DNA of 64,000 bases. Source: Halobaculum gomorrense (lineage in GTDB: Archaea > Halobacteriota > Halobacteria > Halobacteriales > Haloferacaceae). The stretch is from positions 124,001-188,000 of the forward strand of contig NZ_FQWV01000001.1 in assembly GCF_900129775.1 (NCBI RefSeq), read 5' to 3'. Under the pieces are notes generated by a model. That model was given only the letters and a program-made list of their open reading frames with translations, searched no databases and was not told the DNA's origin. Each line of letters begins with the position of its first letter. The first letter of the stretch is position 1. Below, in pieces: positions 43,557 through 52,038 of the stretch. A program made the translations under genes and the position numbers.

Positions 43557-43973
43557 TCAGGCCTCCGGTTTGGGTCCGTGTTCGGTTGCGACCGCGGTCA
43601 ACATCCGCTTGAACCGCTCGGTGACCTCGGTCGCGACGGAGGCGAGCGCGTCGTTGTCCGCGATCCCGACCAACCGCTCGGGGTCGACCGCGCTCACCGC
43701 GACCTCGCCGTCGTCGGTCTCGTAGACGATGACGTTGCACGGGAGCAGCGCCCCGAGTTCGATCTCCTCGGTCAACCCCTCGTGTGCGAGCGGTGGGTTG
43801 CACGCCCCAAGGATGCGGTACTGGCGGAACTCCTCGCCGAGTTTCTCATCGAGCGTCGCTTGGACATCGATGTCGCAGAGGACGCCGAACCCCTCGTCGC
43901 CGAGCGCGTCGATCGTCGTCTCGACGACGGCATCGAAGTCGCCGTCCACCGCAGATTGTATTGTATACTTCAC
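43557..43973 (-). CDS. DUF302 domain protein
   Basis: 138 aa from GTG 43973, beginning KYTIQSAVDGDFDAVVETT. This start is chosen because GATAAAT at 43998-44004 (minus ATTTATC) is centred 28 bases upstream and relatives begin just so; the frame stays open to 44096. DUF302 features: GFGVLCDIDVQATLDEKLG, RILGACNPPLAHEGL, LGALLPCNVIVYETDDG. Function is unknown, though such proteins often neighbour copper or sulfur redox genes. The conserved Cys in GACNPPLA and LLPCNV could bind metal or heme. Confidence 0.88.
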   Translation of the reverse strand: MKYTIQSAVDGDFDAVVETTIDALGDEGFGVLCDIDVQATLDEKLGEEFRQYRILGACNPPLAHEGLTEEIELGALLPCNVIVYETDDGEVAVSAVDPERLVGIADNDALASVATEVTERFKRMLTAVATEHGPKPEA

Positions 43974-43997
43974 AGAATACTGTAGGGTCGTATGTGT

Positions 43998-44004
43998 GAT
44001 AAAT
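43998..44004 (-). promoter_or_regulatory. TATA box for the DUF302-SHOCT pair
   Basis: ATTTATC (minus strand) in an AT-rich 70-base tract, centred 28 bases before GTG 43973. It decides the start of the DUF302 protein and predicts a leaderless two-gene transcript. Confidence 0.6.
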
Positions 44005-44196
44005 GGTTTTTCTGAGTCGTATGGGTTAGTAATCGTGTACTGTTCGCGGTTGTCCGTACCGCGCAGGCGATCGACCGCCTCCGGCGCGCCCGGCAACGGG
44101 TCGGGCAGACCGTCTTCGCGGACCCTCAGCAGTCGCTTCGCGTCCGGACCTTCCGTTCGTGCCCCCGCGATCGACCGCCGCGGGTGGCTGCGTCGG

Positions 44197-45351
44197 TCAC
44201 TGCTGGTAGCCGGCGTACTCCATCAGTGCTCCGAAGATGTCGGTGTTCATCGCCTCCTTGTAGACGACTCCGGTGAGCATCCCGCCGGGATAGGCGTTCC
44301 CGTTCATCACGTGGTCGACCTTGTGGCAGTGCATGAGGTAGATACCGGGGTCGGCGTCGGCAGTGAACTCGACGGTATGGCGCTCGGCGGGGGCGACGTT
44401 GCATACGTCCATGTCGTGTCGAGCGACCTCCGGGATGACGCCGCCGTCCTTCTCGACGCGCCGGAAGCGGTGGTTGTGGATGTGCAGCGGGTGGCTCATG
44501 TACCCGGCATTGACCCAGTGAACCCGGACGGTGTCGCCCCGCTCGACGATCATGGGCGACCCGTCTTCCGGGTGGAGCGTCCGCGGCGCCACCTTGCCGT
44601 TCACCGTGAAGACGTCCGGATCGCGGGTCCGCGGGCTGTATGAGACGTCTTCACCGGCCATCTTGCGGTTGAGCCGCGAGTCCCAGTCCTTGACGGTCAT
44701 GAAGTACTCCCTGTCGGCCTCTTCGTACCCCTTCGGGTCGACGCGGAAGATCCCGTACATCCCCATGTCGATGTGCCGGTGGGTCTGGAAGTGACAGTGG
44801 TAAAAGTGGGTTCCGGGGACGTTCGCGGGGATGGTGTACGTGTGCGTTTCGCCGGGAGCGACCGTGATACCGGTCGTCGTGGGGACGCCGTCGTCCTTCC
44901 AGGCCGTCCGAGCGCCGTGGAAGTGGACGGTGTGCGGGCGCATCCCGTCGGTGTTGTCGAGGGTGACCTGGATGTCCTCACCCTCGGTGGTTCGAAGGAT
45001 CGGGCCGGGCACGCTGGGGTCGTGGTCGTCGGCCTGGAACGCCCAGACGCGCGGCAGCCGGACGGGACCGCCCATCGAGTCGAGCGGGTGGGCCTCGTGC
45101 ACCGCTGGCTGGGTCTTCAGGGTCACCGTTCCGCCCTGCTCGTCGACGTTGACGACCGCCGGCGGACCGGTCGTGGGGAGGTCCGGTCCGGCCGCGGTCG
45201 ACGCCGCGGCGGTCGACGGCTCCGACTGCGCGTTCTCCCGTCGTGTCGGTGCTTGACACCCGGCGAGCGACGCCGTCGCGACGCCGCCGGTCGCCGCCAG
45301 AAACTCGCGTCGCGACAGGCCCGTACCGGGCGCACCAAGGCGATCTCTCAT
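44197..45351 (-). CDS. two-domain multicopper oxidase, Tat-exported
   Basis: 384 aa from ATG 45351. A twin-arginine signal (SRREFLAATGGVATASLAG) ends in a Cys at a lipobox (GC), followed by a Ser/Thr/Ala linker. Cupredoxin domain 1 carries HTVHFHG and HCHFQTHRHIDM, which satisfies H-C-H-x3-H-x4-M for a type 1 copper. Domain 2 has HPLHIHNH and HCHKVDHVMNGN, with Asn at the axial position. Four His-x-His clusters would build a trinuclear site between subunits. It is a laccase- or CuNIR-like extracellular oxidase on the membrane. Copper-linked genes lie downstream on the same strand. Confidence 0.88.
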   Translation of the reverse strand: MRDRLGAPGTGLSRREFLAATGGVATASLAGCQAPTRRENAQSEPSTAAASTAAGPDLPTTGPPAVVNVDEQGGTVTLKTQPAVHEAHPLDSMGGPVRLPRVWAFQADDHDPSVPGPILRTTEGEDIQVTLDNTDGMRPHTVHFHGARTAWKDDGVPTTTGITVAPGETHTYTIPANVPGTHFYHCHFQTHRHIDMGMYGIFRVDPKGYEEADREYFMTVKDWDSRLNRKMAGEDVSYSPRTRDPDVFTVNGKVAPRTLHPEDGSPMIVERGDTVRVHWVNAGYMSHPLHIHNHRFRRVEKDGGVIPEVARHDMDVCNVAPAERHTVEFTADADPGIYLMHCHKVDHVMNGNAYPGGMLTGVVYKEAMNTDIFGALMEYAGYQQ

Positions 45352-45466
45352 GTACAGGTGGGTCAACGGGAGCCCCACGAATAGCGGGCGACGCTGACTC
45401 CCGCCCCCCGGTGCTGCGTTCGAACATATTCGCGCTTCGGTCGTGTCGCGCGCGAGCGCCCCGCCG

Positions 45467-46933
45467 TCAGGCCCGGTGAACGATCGCGAGGTCGCACTCC
45501 AGCCCCTGGATACGCTCGTACGTGGGCGGCGACAGCGCGCGTGAGGCGGGGCTGCGGTCGCTGCTGGCGCCGATGACCGCGAGGTCGTAGGCGCCCGCGT
45601 CGCGTTCGAGCACTTCCGCGGGTCCGCCGTATGCGATGACCGTCTCGATCGGTGCGGAGAACGCCTCGACGAGGCTGTCGAGGCGGCGCTCGGCGGCCCG
45701 TCGCTCCGTCGGGGACGAGACGCAGGTACAGGCGCTGAGCTCGCCGCCGTCGGGAAGCAGCCGCGCGGCGAAGTCCAGCATCGCGTTCGCGACCTCGCCG
45801 GAGGTCCGGACCATCACGAGCGCCCGTCTCCACGCCGTCCGACCGTTCGACGGCTGGAACGCGACCGAGTCGATCGGCCCCGTCAAGAGCCGCTTGACGT
45901 ACGGCGTCGGCGTCCCGTCTTCGCTGTCGTACGGACAGACGACGAGGTCACAGCGCTCGTCCTCGGCCGTCTGCAGCACGGTGTCGGCGCGTGACCCCTC
46001 CTCGACGGCCACGACGAGCTCACAGGACACGTCCGCGACTGCCCGCACGGACTCCCGGAGCCGTTCGAGCCGGGCGACGAGCGTGTCGGCGACGAGGCTC
46101 TCGGCGGCGTCGCGTTCGGCGGCCGTCAGCTGGGGGCCGTGAAATCGCGCCGGCGCGTCGTCGTCGTCGGCCGCGAGGTCGCCCTCGGCCGCGTCGATCG
46201 CCTCCTGGGACACGGTCTCCGCCAGCACGACCGACCCCGAGTCGTGGGCCGCCGCCAGCCGCGCGGCGAAGGCCGCCCGCGAGGTCGGCTCGTCGCCGTG
46301 GACGGGGACGAGGATCTGGTCGTCGCCGGTCGTCGACTGGAAGAGATACCGGGCGCGGTTCCGGTACACCTCGCGCCGCCAGAGCAGGAACGCACCCGCG
46401 ATCAGGGCGCTCGACACCGCGACCCCCGCGACGTACACCGGGCGCTGTGCCCCCGTCACCAACACCAACAGCGACGCGGAGAACGCCGTCGGAACCTCAA
46501 GATCCAGCAGATACGTCGCGGTGGCGGTGAGGAAGATGCTGACCGTGGCCGCGCCGGCGTGGACCTGGAGCTGCTCGGGCGGGACTACGTACCAGTACCG
46601 GGCGGCCACTTCGAGGGCGACCCAGCCGCACAGCGCCCCCGTGGTGACGCCGCCGACGAACCGCCGCGGGGACGCGTAGCGGCTCGACGGGTTCGCGAAC
46701 AGGGTGTACGTCCCCGACGCGAGCGGCGGGTACAGCAGGAACGACACGACCGGCGTGACGTTCGAGAGCCACGTCACCAGCCCGATCAACAGCGGGACGA
46801 ACACGAACGTCGAGAGCCGAACGACGTTCTCGCTCCGCTCGAGCCACCGGCGGATCGCCCTGGCTTCCCGCTGTTCGATCCGGTCGAGGCGGGCTCGGGC
46901 GATCCGGATACGGCGGACGAGCGGTCCGAACAT
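45467..46933 (-). CDS. HPP transmembrane domain fused to universal stress protein-like domains
   Basis: 488 aa from ATG 46933. A charged helix (1-40) leads into an HPP-type membrane domain of four or five helices (about 45-195; SFLLYPPLASGTYTLFANPSSRYASPRRFVGG in parts is the HPP signature region). Two soluble regions follow: about 210-360 (LVPVHGDEPTSRAAFAARLA, CDLVVCPYDSEDG) and 370-488 (RALVMVRTSGEVANAMLDFAARLL, YDLAVIGASSDRSPASRALSPPTYERI), each like a UspA fold. HPP domains are linked to nitrite transport in plants, and here a ligand-gated carrier is possible. Exact role unknown. Confidence 0.82.
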   Translation of the reverse strand: MFGPLVRRIRIARARLDRIEQREARAIRRWLERSENVVRLSTFVFVPLLIGLVTWLSNVTPVVSFLLYPPLASGTYTLFANPSSRYASPRRFVGGVTTGALCGWVALEVAARYWYVVPPEQLQVHAGAATVSIFLTATATYLLDLEVPTAFSASLLVLVTGAQRPVYVAGVAVSSALIAGAFLLWRREVYRNRARYLFQSTTGDDQILVPVHGDEPTSRAAFAARLAAAHDSGSVVLAETVSQEAIDAAEGDLAADDDDAPARFHGPQLTAAERDAAESLVADTLVARLERLRESVRAVADVSCELVVAVEEGSRADTVLQTAEDERCDLVVCPYDSEDGTPTPYVKRLLTGPIDSVAFQPSNGRTAWRRALVMVRTSGEVANAMLDFAARLLPDGGELSACTCVSSPTERRAAERRLDSLVEAFSAPIETVIAYGGPAEVLERDAGAYDLAVIGASSDRSPASRALSPPTYERIQGLECDLAIVHRA

Positions 46934-47016
46934 TCTCACGCGAAGCAACCGGGTACGGTTGGAAGTGTCTTGCCCTCCGCGATCGCGATCGAGGGCGTCT
47001 CGCCGCCGGCCCCGAC

Positions 47017-47262
47017 TTACTCCCGGAGGTAGCGTCTCGTCCGCGGGACCAGTTGCCGGTACCCGACGAGGTAGACCCCCCACACGAGCGCGAGCGTCCC
47101 GAGCGCGAAGTCGACGACCGCGAAGTCCGGTTGTGCGGCCGCATACGCGGCGAGCGCGTCCTGCTCGAACACGACGCCGATCCCGGTCAGCGCCACGGAC
47201 GCCGCCGCGACGAACACGTACTCGGCGACAGCCCAGGCCGTGTCGAAGAGCGATGTCTGCAT
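47017..47262 (-). CDS. small two-helix membrane protein
   Basis: 81 aa from ATG 47262, fixed by a TATA element centred 26 bases upstream. Helices lie at about 8-28 and 45-66; the C-terminus is basic (GYRQLVPRTRRYLRE). No family is recognised. Its promoter overlaps that of the divergent small membrane protein at 47343. Confidence 0.7.
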   Translation of the reverse strand: MQTSLFDTAWAVAEYVFVAAASVALTGIGVVFEQDALAAYAAAQPDFAVVDFALGTLALVWGVYLVGYRQLVPRTRRYLRE

Positions 47263-47285
47263 TGGCGAAGGGACGGAACCGCGCA

Positions 47286-47291
47286 TATAAA
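47286..47291. promoter_or_regulatory. TATA element shared by two divergent small genes
   Basis: TATAAA on the plus strand reads TTTATA on the minus strand. It is 26 bases from ATG 47262 (minus) and could start a plus-strand transcript near 47314, giving a leader of about 30 bases before ATG 47343. Confidence 0.5.
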
Positions 47292-47342
47292 CCGGTTTCG
47301 CTGGACCAAAAGATCGATGACCCGATGTCTGGATCTGGGCGT

Positions 47343-47573
47343 ATGGTCGGACGATACGGGGACGTGAACTATCCGAAACTGACGAAACTGAGCGTCCTGG
47401 CATTCTTCGCGCTGTTCGTCGTGACGGCGAGATTGAACGCGTGGCTTTCGATGACTGGCACGGCCGTCCCCGCGTGGGAGGAGGTGTTGCTGGTTGATAT
47501 TGAACTGCTCTCGGTCATCGGCGTGTTCCTCTCGGTGTTCGTGTTCGGCGTCCTCCTCCCGCTCACCGAGTGA
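47343..47573 (+). CDS. small haloarchaeal membrane protein, YGDxxYPxLTK type
   Basis: 76 aa, MVGRYGDVNYPKLTKLSVLA then two hydrophobic helices (about 15-33 and 47-70) and the ending GVLLPLTE. Short proteins with this N-terminal wording are frequent in haloarchaea, to my recollection, and have no known function. An upstream in-frame ATG at 47325 would add six residues; the shorter start is preferred from the shape of relatives. Confidence 0.7.
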   Translation: MVGRYGDVNYPKLTKLSVLAFFALFVVTARLNAWLSMTGTAVPAWEEVLLVDIELLSVIGVFLSVFVFGVLLPLTE

Positions 47574-47692
47574 TCGACGACTCTAAATATTGTATCTGAT
47601 TCCTCAACGGTTGGCTATTTGTGGATTCGACGAGAAGACTCGTCTATGGCTTCACGTACAACCGATCCGATGCGACGAGGCCCGGCAGCCCC

Positions 47693-48238
47693 GTGAGCGA
47701 CGACTCGAACGCGACCGTCCTCCTCGTCGACGACGAGGAGGCGCTCGTCTCCATGTACGAGGCCTATCTCGCGGACCGCTACGAGGTCCGGACGGCCACC
47801 AGCGGCGCGGAGGCGCTGTCGATCGCCGACGATACGGTCGACGTGGCGCTGCTCGATCGTCGGATGCCGGAGATGCGCGGCGAGGAGGTGCTGCGGGAGC
47901 TTCGCGCGGCCGAGATCGGCTGCCGAGTGGCGATGCTCACTGCGGTCCAGCCGACCGTCGACATCGTCGACATGCCGTTCGACGACTACCGCGTCAAGCC
48001 CGTCAACGAGGCCGAACTCGTCGGCGTGGTCGAAGTGCTGATCGAGCGTGCGGCGTACGGCGAGCGGAGCCAGGAGTTCTTCGCGCTCGCGTCGAAGAAG
48101 GCCGCCCTGGAGGTCGCCGGAGAGACCTCGTCGGACGCCTACGAGACGCTGTGTACGGAGCTCGACGAGGTCCGGGTGGAGCTGGATCGACAGCTCGACG
48201 CGGTCGGCGCGGAGGCGGCGTTCAGCGACCTGGCGTGA
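47693..48238 (+). CDS. response regulator with HalX domain
   Basis: 181 aa from GTG 47693. The receiver domain (about 5-115) has VLLVDDEEALVSMY (acidic pocket), LLDRRMPEMRG (phospho-Asp about 52), LTAVQP and the Lys in DDYRVKPVNEAEL. The C-terminal HalX domain (about 118-180) is a helical module found in haloarchaea, SKKAALEVAGETSSDAYETLCTEL. No DNA-binding domain is obvious. The frame is open to GTG 47621, but sequence before 47693 is not family-like. No partner kinase is adjacent; the kinase at 33.7 kb is a distant candidate. Confidence 0.9.
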   Translation: MSDDSNATVLLVDDEEALVSMYEAYLADRYEVRTATSGAEALSIADDTVDVALLDRRMPEMRGEEVLRELRAAEIGCRVAMLTAVQPTVDIVDMPFDDYRVKPVNEAELVGVVEVLIERAAYGERSQEFFALASKKAALEVAGETSSDAYETLCTELDEVRVELDRQLDAVGAEAAFSDLA

Positions 48239-48427
48239 CCGACGCTGTCCCGGACGCCGAACGCCCCGCAGCTATCCCCCTCGACTCGTCGGTCTGACGA
48301 CCGATGGGCCCGTTCGGACTCGCGGTTCGACATCGAGAGCTCGCGGAGCGACACTCGCCGACGGCGCGGTGAGCGCTCGTCACCTGTCGAAACCACTTAG
48401 CCCAGTCCCCCGGTAGCGAGTGACACT

Positions 48428-49459
48428 GTGGATCGACGGACGCTGGTCACCGCGGCGCTGGCCCTCTTGGCGGTGCTCGCGCTCGGCGTCGCCGCCGCGA
48501 CGCTCGATTCGGCGACGACGACGACCGCCAGCGGCGGCCTCGGCGCCGGGACCTCGCCGAACGACGCCGGACTCGGCGAGGACAGCGACGGCGCGCTCGA
48601 CCTCGGCGGCGAGCGGCCGTCGGGCGAGGCGCGCCTGCGGGTGAGCGTCTGCGTCGAGTTCCTCACCAGACCGGGGGTACAGCTCGGCCTGCTGGGCGGC
48701 GTCGGGGTGTTCCTCGGCGCGATGTACCGGACGACCCGGTCGTGGCTCATCAGCGGCCTGTTCGTCGCGGCGGCGCTGTTCCCGCTCGGCGTGCTGTATC
48801 TGGGCCTCATCTCCTGCGGGTCGAGCCCGACGGAGGTCGCCGTCGGCGCCGCCGAGTCGGCCGTCGAGAACGCCTCGCTGCTCCCGTCGGGCGGCGGCGC
48901 CGCGGGCGCGAACGCCGCCGGCGAGGCGGTGTCGGCGCCGACGGCGCTCGTCGGCCTCCTGTTGGTCGTCGCCATCCTCGGGAGCGTCCTCCTGTTGGTC
49001 GTCTCCACCGGCGACGACGAGGATGACCTCGCCGAGGCGCCGCCGGAGCCGCCGGCGCCCGAGCGCAGACGCGAGGTCGGTGCCCGGGCGGGCGAGGCGG
49101 CCGACCGACTGGAGTCCGACGCCGACCTGGAGAACGAGGTGTACCGCGCGTGGCGCGAGATGACGGGCGCGCTCGCGGTGGAGAACCCCCGGTCGACGAC
49201 GCCTGCGGAGTTCGCCGCCGCCGCCGTCGACGCCGGGATGGCGCGCGAAGACGTGAGCACGCTCACCGAGGCGTTCGAGGCGGTGCGCTACGGCGACGAG
49301 CCGGCGACACCTGAGCGCGAGCGCGAGGCCGTCGCCGCGCTGCGCCGGATCGAGGAGGCGTACGCTGGCGACGCCGCGGACGCCGCCGCCGCCGGTTCAA
49401 ACGACGCTTCCGCCGCCGACCGCACCGGGGGTCGCGACAGCGGAGGTGACGCCCGGTGA
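48428..49459 (+). CDS. DUF4129 domain membrane protein
   Basis: 343 aa, GTG start. A signal-like helix (about 7-25), a Gly/Thr-rich external stretch, helices near 85-105, 108-128 and 172-192, then a cytoplasmic DUF4129 domain (about 230-320: ENEVYRAWREMTGALAVENPRSTTPAEFAAAAVDAG). A disordered acidic tail ends it. It heads a four-gene run with stops and starts overlapping by four bases, followed by a convergent MoxR ATPase. In other prokaryotes such clusters include a transglutaminase-like protein, absent here. Confidence 0.85.
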   Translation: MDRRTLVTAALALLAVLALGVAAATLDSATTTTASGGLGAGTSPNDAGLGEDSDGALDLGGERPSGEARLRVSVCVEFLTRPGVQLGLLGGVGVFLGAMYRTTRSWLISGLFVAAALFPLGVLYLGLISCGSSPTEVAVGAAESAVENASLLPSGGGAAGANAAGEAVSAPTALVGLLLVVAILGSVLLLVVSTGDDEDDLAEAPPEPPAPERRREVGARAGEAADRLESDADLENEVYRAWREMTGALAVENPRSTTPAEFAAAAVDAGMAREDVSTLTEAFEAVRYGDEPATPEREREAVAALRRIEEAYAGDAADAAAAGSNDASAADRTGGRDSGGDAR

Positions 49460-50142
49460 GGGCCTCTGCGGCTCTCGGCGTCGCCGCGGTCGCGTTCGGC
49501 TTCGTGGTCGTCGTCCAGCGCGGACTCGCGGGGCTGTTCGACCTGACGTACGTGTTCGTCACCGGCGCGGGCGTGCTCGCGCTCGTGCAGGGGCTCCGGT
49601 ACGCGAACGAGGCCCGCACGGCCGAGCACCGCGCGACCGAGACCGGCGACCCCGAGGACCGCTACGAGGTTCCCGTCCCCGGCGACGCAGACGACGAGCT
49701 GATCGCCCGGCGGGGGTTCTCCCGCGCCAGCGTGAAGCGCCGCCGGGAGTTCCACCGTCGCCTCCGCCGGGTCGCCGAGGAGACGCTGCGCGCCCGCGGC
49801 GACTACGCGGACGGCGACGTGGCGGACGCCGTCGACGACGGCGCGTGGACCGACGATCCGGTCGCCGCCTGGTTCCTCGGGACGGACGTGCCGGCGCCGC
49901 GTGCGGCCCGCCTGCGGCGCCTGCTCGGCTCGGACGCCGAGTTCCGCTTCGGCGTCGCCCGCACCGTCGATGCGCTGGCGGCTGTCCGATCGGGCGCCGG
50001 CGTCGAGGCGTCCGGTGCCGAGGACGAGGCCGGTCCCGACCGACCACGAACCGCCGCCGAGCGCGTCGTCGCGACCGCCCGCCGGGCGGGTCAACGGCGG
50101 ATCGCGTCCGCCCGCGACGCGTTCGCGGAGGTGCGCCGGTGA
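49456..50142 (+). CDS. haloarchaeal DUF58-cluster membrane protein
   Basis: 228 aa, GTG start overlapping the previous stop by four bases. Two N-terminal helices (about 3-20 and 28-47) precede a charged cytoplasmic domain with ARRGFSRASVKRRREFHRRLRRVAEETL. No enzymatic motif is visible. It is found between DUF4129 and DUF58 genes in haloarchaea (named DUF7269 to my recollection). It is probably a structural part of the same membrane complex. Confidence 0.75.
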   Translation: MRASAALGVAAVAFGFVVVVQRGLAGLFDLTYVFVTGAGVLALVQGLRYANEARTAEHRATETGDPEDRYEVPVPGDADDELIARRGFSRASVKRRREFHRRLRRVAEETLRARGDYADGDVADAVDDGAWTDDPVAAWFLGTDVPAPRAARLRRLLGSDAEFRFGVARTVDALAAVRSGAGVEASGAEDEAGPDRPRTAAERVVATARRAGQRRIASARDAFAEVRR

Positions 50143-51500
50143 GCGGCCGCGGGTCCGACAGTCGCGCGTCGAGCGACGGGTCGACCGGCGCCAACGGCCG
50201 CAACGTCGACCCGCTCAACCCGATCCGCCCGCGGGGCGTCGTCCCGACGGGGAGGTGGACGGGAATGGCTGCGCTGGCGCTCGTGCCGGTCGGTCTCGGC
50301 GTCCTGCTGCGACACCCGCCGCTAGTGCTGGTCGGCGCGCTGGGCGTGGCGTTCGCCGCGTACGCCCGCGGCGACGCCGCGCCGGACCTCGACGTGACGA
50401 TCGAGCGCGACCTGTCGGACCCGACGCCCGACCCCGGCGACGAGGTGACGGTCACGCTGCGCGTCCGCAACGACGGTGACGGCGTCCTCCCGGACCTTCG
50501 GCTCGTCGACGGCGTGCCGGCGGCGCTGGCGACGGGCGCGCCCGCCCGGCTGGGGACCGCGCTTCGACCCGGGCGGACGGCAACGCTCACGTACCGCGTG
50601 ACGGCCGTTCGGGGCGCCCACGACTGGGATCCGGTGCACGTGCTCGCGCGCAACCCCAGCGGCTCGCGAGAGCGCGACGCCCGGATCGACGCGGGCGGGA
50701 CGACGACGCTGCGGTGCACGCCGGAACTGGAGGCGTCCGCGTCGCTCCCGCTCCGGGGACTCACGACCGTCTACTCGGGACGGGTGCCGACGGACGTGGG
50801 CGGCGCTGGCATCGAGTTCCACTCCACCAGGGAGTACCGCCACGGCGACCCCGCCAAGCGCGTGAACTGGGCGCGCTACGCCCGCACCGGCGAGCTCTCG
50901 ACGCTGGCGTTCCGCGAGGAGCGCGCGGCGACGGTCGTCGTCTGCATCGACGCCCGCGAGGGAGCGTACCTCGCTCCGGACGCCGAGTCGCCCAACGCCG
51001 TCGAGCGGAGCGTCGAGGCCGCCTCGCAGGCGGTGCCCGCGCTGCTGGACAGCGGCGACCGCGTCGGGGTCGCCGCGTTCGCCCCCGGCGACTGCCGGCT
51101 CGACCCCGGCGTCGGCGACGAGCACGCCGCCCGCGCCCGCAAGCTGCTGGCGACCCACCCCGCGCTGGCACCGACGCCGACCGACGAGCGCTTCCTCCCG
51201 ACGACGTGGGTGCGCCGCTTCCGGCGGTGGCTGCCCGCGGACGCGCAGGTGCTGTTCTGCACGCCGCTGCCTGACGACTACGCGGCGACGGTCGCCCGCC
51301 GGCTCGATGCCTACGGTCACGCGGTGACGGTGATCTCGCCGGATGCGACGGCCGACGACACGCCGGGCCACAGGCTGGCCGGCGTCGAGCGGGCCAACCG
51401 CGTCTCGCGGCTCCGCTCGGCCGGCATCCGCGTGCTCGACTGGGGCGAGGAGCCGCTGGCGACCGAGCTGGAGCGCGCAGCCGCGCGGTGGTCGCGGTGA
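50139..51500 (+). CDS. DUF58 domain protein (von Willebrand A-like)
   Basis: 453 aa, GTG 50139 overlapping the upstream stop by four bases. Two helices (about 43-75) precede a beta-rich domain (about 85-195) and the DUF58 signature GIEFHSTREYRHGDPAKRVNWARYARTGEL (in parts, about 225-255), leading to a vWA-like fold with VVVCIDAREGAYLAP (MIDAS-type Asp). DUF58 proteins work with MoxR AAA+ ATPases in assembly or insertion of metal or membrane complexes. The ATPase is encoded 540 bases downstream on the opposite strand. Confidence 0.9.
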   Translation: MSGRGSDSRASSDGSTGANGRNVDPLNPIRPRGVVPTGRWTGMAALALVPVGLGVLLRHPPLVLVGALGVAFAAYARGDAAPDLDVTIERDLSDPTPDPGDEVTVTLRVRNDGDGVLPDLRLVDGVPAALATGAPARLGTALRPGRTATLTYRVTAVRGAHDWDPVHVLARNPSGSRERDARIDAGGTTTLRCTPELEASASLPLRGLTTVYSGRVPTDVGGAGIEFHSTREYRHGDPAKRVNWARYARTGELSTLAFREERAATVVVCIDAREGAYLAPDAESPNAVERSVEAASQAVPALLDSGDRVGVAAFAPGDCRLDPGVGDEHAARARKLLATHPALAPTPTDERFLPTTWVRRFRRWLPADAQVLFCTPLPDDYAATVARRLDAYGHAVTVISPDATADDTPGHRLAGVERANRVSRLRSAGIRVLDWGEEPLATELERAAARWSR

Positions 51501-51991
51501 CGGTCACGCGCAGGCCGCCCCGGCTGGGCGTCGCGCTCGTGGCGCTGTCGGCGGCCGTCGGCGCGGCGGCGCTCGGGCTCGCATCGCCCGCGGCGGGCGG
51601 GCTCGGTGCCGCCGGCGTCGCGTTCGTGGCCGTCGGCACGCTCGTCGGCTCCCGGCGGACGTTGGGCACCGGTGCGGCGACGCTCGTCGCGGGCGTCCTG
51701 CTCGCCGGCGTGCTCGCCGCCGCCGGGCCGGGCCCGCTGCTCGTCGGCGGGCTCGCGGCGGCGCTGTCGTGGGACCTGGGCGAGCACGCGCTCGGGCTCG
51801 GCGAGCAACTCGGCCGCGAGACGGACGCGACCAGAAACGTCGCGACCCACGCGGCCGGCTCGGTCGCCGTCGGCGCCGTCGCCGCGGCGGTCTCGTTCGG
51901 CGTCTACTCGGCCGCTGCGGGTGGCCAGCCGGTCGTCGCGCTCGTGTTCCTGCTGGTCGGGGCGATCGCGCTGGTGAGCGCGGTCAGGTGA
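51497..51991 (+). CDS. multi-helix membrane protein at the end of the DUF58 operon
   Basis: 164 aa from GTG 51497, chosen because it overlaps the DUF58 stop by four bases like the others in the run (a GTG at 51488 is the alternative). Five or so hydrophobic helices cover most of the protein, separated by the more polar WDLGEHALGLGEQLGRETDATRN. It is rich in Ala, Gly and Val. No family is recognised with confidence (DUF7519 from memory). Confidence 0.72.
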   Translation: MTVTRRPPRLGVALVALSAAVGAAALGLASPAAGGLGAAGVAFVAVGTLVGSRRTLGTGAATLVAGVLLAGVLAAAGPGPLLVGGLAAALSWDLGEHALGLGEQLGRETDATRNVATHAAGSVAVGAVAAAVSFGVYSAAAGGQPVVALVFLLVGAIALVSAVR

Positions 51992-52038
51992 GCGCGGTAC
52001 GTCGGGGAGGCGAAACGGTACACGCGCGTCCGCCGCGG

